Assembly (NCBI GenBank): GCA_008360975.2
Contig: CM039189.1
Location: 13,396,056-13,460,055 of the forward strand
DNA: 64,000 nucleotides
Reading direction: 5' to 3'
Origin: Lichenostomus cassidix
Lineage: Eukaryota > Chordata > Aves > Passeriformes > Meliphagidae
Numbering within the stretch: position 1 is the stretch's first letter; each line of letters opens with the position of its first letter. The notes beneath the pieces were generated by a model. It had not been told where the DNA came from. It made no database searches and worked only from the letters and a program-made list of their open reading frames with translations. A program made the translations under genes and the position numbers. Shown in pieces: positions 1 to 12,851 of this stretch.

Positions 1-336
1 CACTTAGCATACAGATTTAAAAGCTTGCAATTCTGACGTGACCAAGAGGAACCACTTTGCCACAAGGACAAGACTTCTCTCTTTACTTCCCTGTAATTTA
101 TAAACCTTCCATAACAATGGCTCCTTTTGGTTCAGAGAACCCATCTGTAGTTCTCCCCTGATATCCATCAAAGTCTGCAGAGTTATCTTCAGGATCAGTG
201 TTTGATAGCTTTTCTAATAATGTCAGTTCAACTCTGATCCTTTTTTTCACAAGGACTTTCTTTTTTTTGCTTTATGCAAACATTCCCTCTGTTGCCAGAG
301 TGCTTTTCCTTTTTTTAAAAAAGAGGAAATAGAGTA
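1..336. other. Unique non-coding DNA
   Basis: A+T-rich sequence with short T and A runs around positions 242-318. I see no open frame with a recognisable product, no repeat family and no splice-bounded exon. It ends where a CR1 fragment begins. Confidence 0.5.
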
Positions 337-612
337 GAATATTTCAGTTTAAGAGGGCCTATGGTGATCATCTAGTCCCACTGCCTGATCAATTCAAGTC
401 TGACCAAAAGTTAAAGTATGGCACTACAGACGTTGCCTACATGTCTTTTAAACGTTGACAGGCTTGGGCCATCCACCACCTCTCCAGGAAGCCTGTTCCA
501 GAGTTTGTCTACTCAGTCAAGAAATGCTTCCTAATGTCCAGTGTAAATCTCTCCTTCTGCAGCTCTAAACCATTCCCAAACATCCTATCACTGGATATCA
601 TGGAGAAGAGAT
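337..612 (-). mobile_element. CR1 LINE 3'-end fragment
   Basis: The plus strand reads as the reverse complement of a CR1 3' untranslated region. It has the usual succession of a 'gatcatctagtccca' segment, a 'gccatccaccacctctccagg' type segment, a 'cctgttccagagttt' type segment and an 'agaaatgcttcctaatgtcca' type segment, in that order. CR1 is the main LINE of birds and reptiles and is usually 5'-truncated, as here. The 3' end, at the left, has lost the clean octamer tail. Many substitutions and small indels suggest an old copy. The edges are approximate. Confidence 0.85.
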
Positions 613-3600
613 CCACTATCAGCAAGAAGACAACAGCCTGGAACAAGTGAAGAAAAACATTAGAAAGTGCAATATGTACAGTGATCACCCATGGAGGATT
701 TATATGATGTTTAGGTATTTGGATCCCATTCCTGCCCTCCTTCCCTGACAAATGAAATTGAGGGAATAGAGCAGAGCTCCCCCAGCTGAACATTGAGTCC
801 ATAATTATAGAGAATTATACACAAAATAATTTCTACAGAAAAGCTGGATACTTAGTGTTACCTTAACCTTGTCATAAAGCAGGATGAATTGTTCAATATC
901 TTCTACAAAAGGGCCAAGAAAAAAGAGGCCTTAAGCTAGTTTAACATTTAGTGAATACCTGAGTGAGTAAATAAGAGGATCAGATCATTAGGGGAGGGAT
1001 ATGGAGAGTTTCTATTGTACCACCCAAGGCTATTTAATTACTGATAATCTCCTTGATTACATGTGAGAGGGGTCAAATCACTTTTGTAACACATGATTTT
1101 TTATGTCATTTTTCAGCTGGCAAGGTAAATGATTATGGCTTTTTCCCTCAAGCTCCAGATGGGCTATAGTTGTTAATGTCTGTTATGGTAATAGAGTATG
1201 CAATATTAAGGAATATAAGATATTTATAACAAGTTATAACAGAGCTATGACCCAAACAAATCAGATATAAAATTTTAATGAATTCGTCCCTCAGTCTATT
1301 AATTTAGTTGTAGGGTAGAAAGCTAGCAAATATATTTTCTCTCTCAGGCACTACAGCTGGAGAAAAATATTAGCCAGAGTCAAACTCTGTTGCACACTTC
1401 TAAAAGAAAAGAGTATATTTGAAGGTGACATAGAGTTTAATTTTAGGAAGAATTCTTAGTAACATCACTAATTAGAAACAAAAAGTTGAACTACTTTTTC
1501 CACATTTTGTTCCTCTATGTCACACAATGTTGAAAATACGCATATATAAAACCCAATACTTTAGAAACCTAGCAAAGACCCTTGTTGGATTTACTATTAT
1601 TTGTAGTGGAGAACTGTTGTATGCACAATCACAGTGTTTTCAGTTCCTGCTGGACACCAAAGAATATCTTTTTGCATACATGCATACATGCACACAGAAA
1701 TACTGACTGGATTACTGATCCCAAGGAATATTGGGGTACATTCTTCACAAATTCCTCCAGACTTTAAAAACTGCTTAGAAGGTATACCATGTTTTTTCTA
1801 GAAAAAGGCATTCGACTTTGGTAGATTTTTACTACAGCATTTTTATAAAGGCCTTCCATAAAACACCCAAGGAAATTAATAGTGAGTAAAAAATACATTA
1901 TAGAGATCGTATTGTAAACCCTAATCTATTTTCTGAATCTATTACAATCAATTAAGGGGAGTTTTGTTTGAGGTTTTGTTAAGAGTTGGTGTGCTATCTT
2001 ATGTCCAGGAATACATAACAGTTACACACAAATTTAGTTACCTAACAAATATCAGTCCAATTACGTGGCTTGCAGCTATGTAAGTCTTCAACAAGAATGT
2101 TTCATTTTCCTCCTTTCTCTCCATCTCCTTCACTTTTACATTCAAATTTCTCATTTCATCTTTACCTGACTCAATTACCCTTCAGGATAATCTGTGCATA
2201 CTTATCTATACACCCACTTAATTAATAGCACTGCCATTGCATTATGACTCTCAGAAATGTTACATTGGAAAGTGGACGAGGTTATTTAATTACACATTAT
2301 TAACCATTCACGCCCGTGACCATTATATCCCTGTGCCTATATAAATAAACACAGAGAATTTAATTCTCTCTTTTCACTGGCCCTGGATCACAAACATCAG
2401 CGCTGCGTAACTGAAAGTAGGCTTCCTTGAATCAAACTGATCCTGATCTCTCCCAGTTCAGCTCAGCCACCACAAGTGGTGTCACAACCACTTTACACAC
2501 AGGTCTGAGTGACTCATCTGCAACAAACTGGTGCTTCTGGCATCACAATGGCTTCAGGAACAGCTCTCAATGGCTGCAGGGGAAAACAACGTGTCTGGCA
2601 CCCACCACTAAGGCCTCATGCAAACTCTACAGCAGTAGAAAGTAAAAGCTGTGTAAGCAAAAGCTTACACAGAGAGTTGTAGCTCAGCTTGCCTTGTTGT
2701 TTTGGGTGTTTTTTCACAGAAACTATGTGCATTGTGCAGGCAATCTCGGCAGAATGTCACATCCAGACCAATATGGCTTTCACCTTTTCTCCACGACATT
2801 CTAGAAACACAATACATTATACTTTATAGCCTAGTATATTTGTTGTCCTTTGTGATTCTTGGCAGTCTCCAGGATTTTAATTTTTTTTATGTTTCATTTG
2901 CCAAATTAACCATTAAAAGCTCCAATAAAAACAAATATTAATGTACTAATAATGCATACTCCTCTACGCTGCAGAATAACTTACTTTTACTACAGTTCAG
3001 CTTTGTGTAGGGTGCAATAAAAACAGCGTCTTGGCATTTTATATTCACATTCTTTCAATTATTTTAATATCATTAATTAAGTTCTAAGTTTACAAGTTAA
3101 GTGTTGTTTACTTTTCTGCTTGCCAACATGCAAATACAATATCAAATCTGAGAGTCAAGCTAGGTCATCTTCTACCTCATGAACAACAACCAACAGAAGC
3201 TGAATCTCTCAACTCCATGCTTAACGTGATCTGTGGAAATTCACAGAGCATTTCCCAGTTGGACACACAATGCTAGAGATTTCTGTTTGGAGAAAACTAG
3301 AAAGGCAGGGTCAAACTCCTAACATCTGCTTTTTTACCTAGTCAAAAAGGTATTAAATAGATACCATGCTATACAAGATTCAGAAGCCTTGTGACTGCTT
3401 TCTGTGAAATAATTGCTTATTGATATCTCTGTGCTCTGTCTCCCATTTCTCTTCGAGTACTTCCCCAAGCACAAAGGATTGCTCCCCAGCGTAATCAGGT
3501 GAAAATCTTCTGAGAAATGCTTGGAAACAATCTCTCAGTCACACAACATGGAGAATGTCATTCAGGGTGGGAGGTAGATCTATTCTTATTGGGACCTTAT

Positions 3601-4503
3601 AATGATAATTTAATATTTTTTTTCCACCACAGTATTTGGAAAAATGTGAGAACAAAGTGGATTTCCTGCGAACTGTGAGTCAAGCTTGTTTGGATGCACC
3701 CTCTCCAACCAACACCTTGGTGAAAGTTTCATTCAGGATGCCAGGATCCAGCCAGCTATGAAGAGACGAAAAGGGAAGGGAGGACCAGATATCAAGGAAC
3801 ATGGCAGGGCTCTGGCTCATGTTTTAAAAACTGCTACAGAACAAAGAAGACCTCTTTGCAGCAGCTTATGGCAGCAGCCACAACATAGAAGCATAACATG
3901 ACTAGCAAGGAGAATATTCCCCTCTACTCAGCACGCTCCCTGTTGCCTGGCATGCAGGACTAGGCTGAGAGCACCACACTTAGCACAGCTGGTGCTACAC
4001 AAAAACAGGGAGTGGGAAGTCAAAAGTCACCCTTACAATATTCTGGAGGAATGATGAAAATATGTTCCTCATGACAAAACCAGAGCACCTTGGCTCACAC
4101 TGGGGCTAAATTGATAACATTACACACCCCATATTACATGGAGGAAATTTTAAAGTATCTTTTAAAATCAATTTCTCTCTAACAAATACCATGGAATTCA
4201 AAACACTGCCTATATTTCACAAGCAGTTTACTGCAAATGCAAATATTTGTTATCAGATTACACAGTTTACATTCTTCACCACTCTGAGGCAACACATTTA
4301 GCAAGGAAAAAATTAATTTTGTGAATGACAAAACAACAAAAACAACAACCAGTTACATTAAAAATCTCATTAAAGTTTTTATAGTGTGATGAAGTAGCAG
4401 AAAGGGATAACATCTGGATGACAATTTAATTTATCCACTGCTTTCTTTCCATTTATCTCAGGGCCTTTGAAATCTACTATAAAGTTCATCCTTGGACAGT
4501 AAG
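613..4503. other. Unique non-coding DNA, no gene seen
   Basis: About 3.9 kb of A+T-rich sequence. Open frames here are short (under 80 codons) and carry no recognisable domain. A TATA-like string sits at 2338-2349, upstream of a short open frame at 2427-2645, but no other promoter or transcript evidence accompanies it. No repeat family could be named. Confidence 0.5.
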
Positions 4504-4550
4504 TATTATAATAGTCATTTTGCTGAGAAATAAACTGGGATACAGAGATA
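4504..4550 (-). mobile_element. Possible MIR-type SINE relic
   Basis: The plus strand resembles the reverse complement of the MIR core and 3' region. A TATTAT-type stretch is followed by CATTTT and then by a GAGAAATAAACTGGGATACAGAGAT stretch, matching the MIR 'gaggaaactgaggcacagagag' region with several mismatches. MIRs are ancient tRNA-derived SINEs and are rare and strongly decayed in birds. Only about 45 bp aligns by eye, so this could be coincidence. Confidence 0.3.
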
Positions 4551-5698
4551 TTTTTTATGTCTCAAGTCTCTAAAAAAAAAAAGGAAAAAATAAGAAAGAC
4601 AAGCAAAATGAAATCAACCATTTCCGTTCTCTTAGCTAACCTACCACACTCTCCCTCAGCTTTATCTGAAGGAAACAAAAGGATATTTGAAGCTGTCCTT
4701 ACCAAGTTACGAAGTGATACATGCAGAGCTACTCCTGCCATCCCTTGTTCTCTTCCCAGTCATACAAGTACTGGAGCCACCACCAGTAAGTATATAAAGG
4801 CTGTATAATCTGTACTGGTTTCAACAACCAGAAAATCTTCCCGCTGAGAAGATCCTTCCAAATTACAATAATCTTTTTGAGGTATTGTTTTCTTATAAGT
4901 ACTATAAAAAAAAAAGGTATACATTGACATCTGCAACCACCTCTGCATGACAGCACAAACTAATATTTCTCATACGTAAAAGCAACTATGCACATGCACA
5001 AAGCTAAGTCACACTATAAGTTCTACAGAAAGAAAGAAATTTTTTTTTGTTATTATGTTAGTAAAACATTGAAGAACTTCAGGATTGTTTCTAATATCTG
5101 AAGATTTCATTCTCAGGGAAGACAAACAAAAATGGTCTAGAGGTTCTGTTTATATAAAATTTTCAATATATGCACACAAAGATTTCCAACTCTTTTTGAT
5201 AAAATGCATCACTTATCTAAATGAAAACTATCTAATAAAAGGTTCCCACATTAGACATGAAAACTTAGAAAAGCACATAGGTACTCTTACACTCATTTAA
5301 TAGACCAAACACTCAACGCTGCTTCAGCAAGTGGAACAAAGGAAATCAATGTGCATGTAATAATCAGAAGCTGGGAGCCACAGTGGCTGCCCAGGAATGG
5401 CAAATCCTACAACTGACACTGCCTTTCCTCCACCATCCCAACCCAGGGATAACCCTGACCACTTGACCTGTAAACTTTCCCTCTCCGTGACTGCTGGGGT
5501 ATGGAATACAGAGATAAAAATAAAATACCCTTTTCTCCTTCTCTCCATTGAGCACTGCTGATTCACATAATTCACATAATCACTACCTGCTATACTTAGG
5601 TTTAATCCTAATTATGAGCAAACAAATGGTTATTATCTCAAAAAGCAATTTTACCATATTAATGCCCATTAGCTCAACAGAGTCCACTCTCTTTTCCC
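4551..5698. other. Unique non-coding DNA
   Basis: A+T-rich sequence. An A-run at 4571-4581 makes a lysine-rich spurious open frame. I recognise no gene, RNA or repeat family. Confidence 0.45.
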
Positions 5699-5740
5699 AA
5701 AAAAAAAAAAAAAAAAAAAAGAAAGAAAAAAAGAAAGAAA
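5699..5740 (+). repeat. A-rich run with GAAA microsatellite
   Basis: A run of 22 adenines is followed by short GAAA-type units up to about 5740. No AATAAA signal or coding remnant lies immediately upstream, so it is better read as a simple repeat than as the tail of a processed pseudogene. Confidence 0.8.
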
Positions 5741-8700
5741 TTAGGAATAAACAAGCCTAAAGACAGTGAGTTTTCTTAACAGCTCTTTTTTCAGACTTTA
5801 CAGAAGAGTACAATGTTACAGAGCATTTAATTTTTAAAAGTTCTTTTGTGTACAAATGGTAAAGAAATTCTACATTAAATCAGTAGGGGAAAGGAGTTAG
5901 AAGCTGTATGGCACCTGTTTGAAATAACCACTATTTGCAGCAACAAAACAGATTTTTTATTTTACCTTTATAAAGTAATCCAAACCTTTTTGAACTGTAC
6001 ATAGTTGAATTTTGAATTAAAGCATTACAGTTAGAACTTTTAGTTCAGATATACAGAAGATGATAAGGCTCATTTTCAAATAAACTTTTCCACAAATCAG
6101 AAAGCTATGTAGAGTTAAATAGTGCTGAATAGAAATTCGGGCTGGAAGCAAATCAGAGAAACATGGCGTTGCTTGTGTACAGCCTAGTACAGTGCAGGTA
6201 TAGTGTAGCTTTTTGTATTTAGAGATCATTAATTGTTTTATGAGCATGACAGGTCTGTTAAAAAGCTGATTTTTTCTTTAAGAAAAGTAGACACATGTTT
6301 TCCTTCTCAGCTGGTTGCTTTGCTCATTTTTTATACGGCCTTGCAGCTCATCATGAGGGTACTGCATGATTAAATACAAAGTGATAGTTCTTATTTCTCT
6401 TGTTTACAGTGATGATGCCACTTTTTAAAAAACACTTGATGTGTGCTTTACATCACTCTTCCATTAGCTCATCTTGCTCCTCTAGGTTATCCTAGCCATT
6501 CATCACCCTGAATTGCATGCAAAAATAGTCCTAAAGTCATCCAATTTTCTATCTTCTCATATTTGCCCAGCTTCCACCACAAGCTATGGGAGAGTATTCT
6601 TTTAACTAATAAGGATGCAGAAAGGGTGGGAAAACACAGGCTCAATTCTGGTTCTATTTAAATCTTTCACTCTTCTTAGCCACAAGGAAATCATCAAATA
6701 TTTTAAGATATTTGCTTGTTTGCAAGTGGCTTGTATAGGTAGGTTAGAAAATTAACAAGTTAAAAATTATCTAAAGTGATAGATGTTATACTTCCATCTG
6801 AAACCTATTTCCGTGGCCTGTGTTATCCATGAAAAAGGTGAGCTCTGCTCTCTGACCCTTGCTGGCCACTGGAGCCCTTCAAACCTCTCAACAGGGGCAG
6901 CACCCAGTCAGATTTCGCAGACAGCCACAGCCACGCCATCATCTTCCCCTCAGAACCTCCTAAATCAAACAAAACAAACCCTCTGGAAGCCCCTATCCAA
7001 CTCAATAAACATTACTGAATGAAAACCTGCTTCCAGACATAAAGCTTGTCCAGTCTGAGCTCTCTTAAAGCAGGTCATAAAATGATCCAACTGCCCACTG
7101 ATGCCTCACTCCGCCGTTGCAGATGAGCTATTTGACACCTACCCTGTTAACCTGCATGACTTCACGTTTCTGCAAAGCTGGTTTTAGTTTTGAGATGCCC
7201 AGAATTTTTCTCTTTAAGTCTGTCTTTACCAAAGATGCTTTTTAATGTCTTTTGTGACAGAATTCATGTTATAAAGGTAAAATATTTCAGGCAGCACCAT
7301 GACTGACATTAAGAAAATACTGAGCATATACACCATGGATTCCAGTCAGGCTAGCTTGCAAGAGACAGAACATGCTTGTGAAAATCAGCAATGTCTAACG
7401 AAAATAAAAATATCTTTTCCACCAGTGTTAATAAATTATGCATATTTCCTCTGTCAGCAAGCTGTATTTTCTCCTTTTAAACTTTTATAACATTCAAAAA
7501 GATATCTAAAACATAACTCAAGTAAGAATAAATGATGGGCCAAGGAAAAGTGACTATAGGCAGTATCGTGACTTGAAGCTCATCATGATGACGACTGCCT
7601 GAATGCAATATTTTAAAATTCAAGTGTTCTGTAATTGCTGCATATTTTTCACACTTTCAACAGCATACATTTTTAATGCGTTTTGTGATACTACAGGAAT
7701 CAGTAGAATACAATTGAAGGTTATGGGATAAGTTGATTTGCATCAAAGTGAGTACAGATTATCACAGATTTTTTCATTGTTAGGTTTTTTCCAAAAACGT
7801 AATTCCAAATTTTGGGTAACATTAGTGAAAACAAAACCACACACATAGGAGGGAATAAAGAATGGACCAGACCATCTCTTGCTGAGTTCATACAGCCTCC
7901 ACAGATGCATTTATCAGCCATATAATGATCTTGATGGTGCCTACATTTGCTGAATTGTATTTCTCTTCCAAGGATATACACTTTAAAATACAAACGTATT
8001 ATATGTGTTGCTTGAGTTCTCGGAGAGATATAACAGTTACATTAATACTGACCATATTTAGGGGTAAAAAAAAACACCAAAAAAAGTTATTTTTATTTGT
8101 TGCTCCTGAGGAAACTTGGAGTTAAGATCAAAGGGCACTTTGATTTGTTTGAAAGTTGTAAATGATCCATTTCCAGATTTTACAAAGTTAGTGTGCAATC
8201 TGTGAGTACTTGTGCCATAATGGAGAAGGAAGGCTCTTCAGCTTCACATGTCAATGCTGTAAACATGTAAATCTGGAAAATATTTCCAAGCAGGCAGCCA
8301 TGTGTAAAATTTACAGAACCTGTCATGAAAGAACTGCAGCTGCAGAAGTGCAAACTTCTCACTGCATCTTGAAGAATCCAGATGGGGGGATGTGAGAGAT
8401 TTTTTTTTCCACCATGGAGGGTTCCAGCTGGATTGAGTTGTTGGTGCCATCAATTTTTAAAGCAACACTTCACCAAATAATGAAACACTGATTATCCAAT
8501 CACAAACAACAGAACAGAGGAATCTCTTTAAAAATAAAATAGAAAAAATCTGAAGTTAATAACACCAGTATGTGAAAGACTGTGGGCTAATTTATGACCA
8601 TTTTGCAACATGTCCAGATGTCACTGTGCTGAGACCACCAAAGTTACATTACATGAAACTAAACCCAAATAAAAAAAAAGTAAAGAAAAATACCAGTTCA

Positions 8701-10989
8701 GAATTAAACAGCAATCCAGACACGCTATTGAAAAGCAAAAGGTACATACCTGCTATTTGAACTATGTAGATCTACTATATATTTATATCGTGTATGAGAA
8801 TATATAGAATATATACACACAAACCCATTCAGCCTCAAAATCACATTTATTTTACAGTCCTTCTATGGCATCTCAGGTGGAATAAAACTTTGAGCACCTC
8901 TTCACCCAAGTGCTTTCATCACTGCAGAGAAATGGGAGAATAAAGCCATGTTCCTCCCTCCCCAGCCGTGTGGTCTCAGCTGCTTGGCACTGGAGGCTCT
9001 GCCACCCCCAGCACATTTGAGAGGACACAACACAGTCAGTTGCTGTAATTAGACACAAAGGAGACGAATTCTGCGAAGAGCAGAGAGGAGTGATAAGCAC
9101 ACCCCACCCATTTTTCTGCACACTAACTATTCGTCTTTTCCAGCTCATTTTCTTTGAAGGTGCCAGGAAATAGAGACCAATATGCAGCAAAAACAGCTTG
9201 TTGATGCTTGTAGCATCGTTGTATCATACTACCCAGCAAAGCTCAGTGCAGTAGGAAGAGTTATGAATTAAGAGTTAATTTCCAGTTGAGATAAGCTATC
9301 ACAGCCACAAGGCTGTTTTACATAAGTGAAAATGTAGTTTAAAAAAAAAAACAAAACCAAGCAGTCGTAAATAAAAACCACTATTAAACCACATACCTAA
9401 AAAGATACAATTGTCAAATTTAAATCCATGACCTCCCTATGATGATTCAGAAAGGTTTGATCTTTTGATTTAAGTTCATCCCTTGATGCTGAAGCCAATT
9501 CTGGGATATTATGTGTGCCAAACATCTTTTAAAATCTCCACAGAACTATGCAGTATTTGCTTTCTATTTATAGGTATATTAAAAACTTCTTAGGATATAT
9601 TTAAAAATTACATGTATAAACTACCAGATGGCACAGAAAACAATGACAATTTGATGAATATAGAAATCAGTGCAACTATTTCTAACACCACCAATATGTA
9701 ATATTTGTGATATGTAATATTCTGGTATAATAATATACACTATTTCAAAATGAAATCTGCACTTAAATGCCAATATCCTCTCCTTCTGGCTTCTCACTTT
9801 ATGACACTAACATAGGATCTCATTCACCAAGCCAATTGAAATTTTAATAAAAGAAAGCTGGAGTTTCTAATAAACTCCCGCAGTGAGCGGATAATACTAA
9901 ACATCTTTAGCAGCATGGTGTTTTTTATTATTATTTTAGCTGTATATTAATATGCTAGTATTTGTAAACTCTCTAGTGTCACCAGATTTATTTCAAAAAG
10001 CTTCTCCGCGTTCTTCTTTAGTGAAAAGTGTATGTGACAATGGAATTATTATTTCAGTGGGTCTTTACTATACAGATGTATAAACTGAAGAAGAACATTC
10101 ATCTTACCCTAAAAAGGACACTTTCAATATTACTTATTAGCCATTTGGGAAGACAGTGTATTGAATTTTCTTGTTGAGGGTAAAATTTTAACAGGAAGAC
10201 TGGCAGAGTTCACTGTGTGAAGATTTATTACCAATTTTGATACAGATAAACACACATGCTTTGTCTTGCCTTGGTGCTGCAAGCATAGCCAGGTGAAATG
10301 CACACAGAATATGATGTCCAAGCACTGGCCAGGACCCACAACTGCTCCCAGCCAGCAGCAGGCCAGGTAGTTTAGAGAACAGCTGCTTTAACCGTTTTTT
10401 CAGACCTCATCAGCTTTAAGTGCAGCCCTACAAACGCTTCTACCCACAGAGAGCACTGGAAGGCATCAAAGCCCAGACCCAAGCTTTTGCTTTCCACCCC
10501 AGCAACAAAGAGCTTTTTCCTATGGGATCCAGGCTACTGGTGTGCTCAGTCTCCTTTCCTGTCCCATAGGCTTCCAGGAGTTTAATGCCACTGGCATTAG
10601 TGGTTGCAAGAGACTCACTAAAGGCTTTGAAATCGATCCCAAAATGGCTCTTTGTCCTCAGAGAACACAGGGTAAGACATCTAGGAATCAAGTTCTCTTC
10701 TCTTTTGAGCACAAAAGTCTGTCTACTGTGCTTAATTCAAGCAGGTTGCCTCAAGTATTTGTGTGGCAAATCAATTAGCAGCGTGTTTAACAACATATAC
10801 GTAAAACCTTGTACTAATTTTCATAGATATTAAATTTAGCTTTCAGATGCTGAAAACACACATATGCAACTTTCTCATCTCATTTCAGGATAATAGCTGT
10901 GATTGTCAACGACAAAAAAAAAAATTAGTTACTTGATTCCTAAACTGCCTGTACACTACCATTAATTCATTCCCTCTTTCATTTTATTA
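5741..10989. other. Unique non-coding DNA, no gene seen
   Basis: About 5.2 kb with no recognised repeat family. A slightly G+C-richer patch at 8870-9190 and one at 10340-10720 carry overlapping open frames on one or both strands, none with a domain. A TA-rich patch with ATAT strings lies at 8770-8820. I saw no tRNA, rRNA or known microRNA. Confidence 0.45.
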
Positions 10990-11580
10990 GTTATGTTCTC
11001 AAACTCTACAGTGCACAAACATTAATTTGAACAGTCACCTGCCCTTAAAATGCCAAAGTTTGTGTTAATTTTGGCAACTTTAAAAAAAAATGCATTCATT
11101 GGCTTGCAAATGAAATGTATTCATAGGAAAAAAATTCCTCCCATACGCTGAAGCAGCTCATCATTAACATTCAAGGAATGTGAACACAGGCTTCATAGAA
11201 AACCATTAAAATATAAGGCAGCTTTCAGCCTATTTTAAGAATTTCAGAGAAATTTTGCATTCTCTTTCCCATGATGCCATGGTGATGTCAGGCTGCATTT
11301 CAAATAAAATGACAATGAAATCATTTCAATTCCATGCAATGTGCAAAAAAAAAAAAAAGTCAATTTTTCTCTTGGCAAACTGAAGTCTGAAGTAATTAAG
11401 CACTGCTGTGTGGGTGGCAGCTTCTTCTCTGAAGTCAGCCTGAGATAATTACCATGTTAAAGTCAAAACATCATGTGCTGCACTGATAGATAGATGGATG
11501 GAGAGATTGGGCATCTATTAAATGATCCATTTTGTTATGCTCCCTGGGAAATGTGCCACTGATGCCAATTAAAAATATAT
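10990..11580. promoter_or_regulatory. Candidate conserved non-coding element
   Basis: The texture is typical of vertebrate developmental enhancers: intermediate composition, no repeat, and a cluster of homeodomain-like TAATTA or ATTA sites (for example 'gtaattaagcac' near 11392 and 'ataattacc' near 11445). It also holds a TTAAGCACT string, which resembles an NK2-type site, and many TGCAT or ATGCAA motifs. This is a judgement by eye only. A cross-species alignment would decide it. Confidence 0.2.
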
Positions 11581-12262
11581 ATTCCAAGTGAGTATTTCTA
11601 AGAAACAAAACTTCTATTCGGTAAATTGAATTTATTATTTACTTATCATGAAGTACTTAAAGACATAAAAAATATGGAGAGATAAAACCTAGGAAGAGAA
11701 TTATATACGATCTGAAGTTTACAAGCCCCTTATCACTGGATTCCCACAGTCACAAAATGTGCTCTATAACACCACTTTTAACTAAGATACTAAGCTATTT
11801 CCCTTTCAACATAAAATCCCTAAATGAGGTGGAAATACAACAGATAAAACAAAAATAATTGAAGACTTCTAAATTCACATATATTCTATTGTATAAAAAG
11901 GCATCTTTCAGTGTTAACAATAAACTCTCTCTCAGCATATATTTATAATTAAATGTCTTCAAGTCTATGTTTTTGGTGTCAGAAAAGTAAATGGACCAAA
12001 ACTAAGGCATACCAGCAATGATTAATCGGTGCTATTTGTTGAGATGCCTCACAGCAAGGCTTAGCATGATACAAATACCAAAAGAATTCCATATGTAACT
12101 AGTTTTGCACATGTATTACCAACACTGTCTTCAGTGCCTACTCCTGCCACTCCAACAGTGAAATGTTTCCACTATTAGGTTGTGAAGGAAATGCTTCCAC
12201 TAAAATTTAAAGGGAGCACTTCTTTTTATGCATTGGATTTGGATTTCATTTGCAGTGACTTC
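11581..12262. other. Unique A+T-rich DNA left of an LTR
   Basis: A+T-rich and unremarkable. It ends at the target site used by the LTR insertion that starts at 12268. Confidence 0.4.
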
Positions 12263-12267
12263 AGAGC
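12263..12267. repeat. Left target-site duplication (AGAGC)
   Basis: Five bases immediately left of the LTR, identical to those immediately right of it at 12847-12851. This fixes both ends of the insertion. Confidence 0.85.
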
Positions 12268-12313
12268 TGTCCCGGGTTAATGATAAGACTCTCTCTCCTC
12301 CGAGAGCGAAGGG

Positions 12314-12336
12314 CCCCGACACCCCCTCCCCCACCC
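12314..12336 (-). other. G-quadruplex motif within the LTR
   Basis: On the plus strand there are four C-tracts of 4, 5, 5 and 3 bases separated by loops of 4, 1 and 1. On the minus (sense) strand of the LTR this is a canonical G-quadruplex motif, placed downstream of the polyadenylation signal. Confidence 0.6.
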
Positions 12337-12373
12337 ACAACAGAACCTCTCAGATGAAAGTGAAGAAAAACTA

Positions 12374-12379
12374 TTTATT
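12374..12379 (-). promoter_or_regulatory. LTR polyadenylation signal AATAAA
   Basis: The plus strand reads TTTATT, so the minus strand carries AATAAA within the LTR. A G-rich tract follows downstream, as expected for a functional polyadenylation region. Confidence 0.65.
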
Positions 12380-12846
12380 TAACAAAACCACGCAGAGTGC
12401 CCTACAAGGCACAGGGGAAGGGGAAAACAAGGTGAAAGGCAGTTATTCAACCTGATTAAAAAGTCCTTTTCTCAGACGCAGTCCCTCTCCTCCTCGCCCC
12501 CACCCGGGGCCGGGTGGAGCTCCCTGGAGAGCTCTGCTGTCCTCTGGCCCTCCTGGGTCTCCGGGTGGCAAAGCAGATCGAAGAGAAGGGGTCCAAACGA
12601 GGAAAAAGAAGAAGAATGGAAAAAACGGGAACAGAGCTCACTCCGACCCCCGTCCAGCACGCAGTCTCTGCCGGGCGACGAATCCTCCCCCGGAGCGAGG
12701 CTTGGGGAAAATGTTTTCAAAAAAACCCGCGTTTCTCTCTGCCGCTGGGTGCAGTTAAAGGGACAGGACCACACATTTTTTTTCTTTCTTGGGCATATAA
12801 GCCAACGATAGGGGATAAAGGATTATCATATCATCAATCCAAGACA

Positions 12847-12851
12847 AGAGC
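12847..12851. repeat. Right target-site duplication (AGAGC)
   Basis: The second copy of the 5-bp duplication, directly after the terminal CA of the LTR. Confidence 0.85.

Larger units (their letters stand above)
12268..12846 (-). mobile_element. Solo LTR of an endogenous retrovirus
   Basis: This 579-bp unit starts with TGTCCCGGG and ends with AAGACA on the plus strand, giving TG...CA ends and a short TGTC/GACA terminal inverted repeat. A perfect 5-bp duplication, AGAGC, flanks it at 12263-12267 and 12847-12851. On the minus strand an AATAAA signal (12374-12379) lies about 105 bases before the 3' end and is followed by a G-rich downstream tract. No gag, pol or env remnant and no second LTR lie beside it, so it is a solo LTR left by recombination. 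Five-base duplications are typical of ERVL and of some class I elements. It is much richer in G+C and CpG than its surroundings, which suggests recent insertion, because methylated CpGs decay with time. Open frames inside it are not genes. Confidence 0.88.

Noticed and set aside
2338..2645. TATA-like string and downstream short open frame
   Set aside because: A TATA-like string alone is common in A+T-rich DNA. There are no LTR ends, no target duplication and no recognisable product.
7560..7620. Possible C/D-box snoRNA (ATGATGA near 7585 and a CTGA nearby)
   Set aside because: The spacing between the boxes is far too short and there is no terminal stem.
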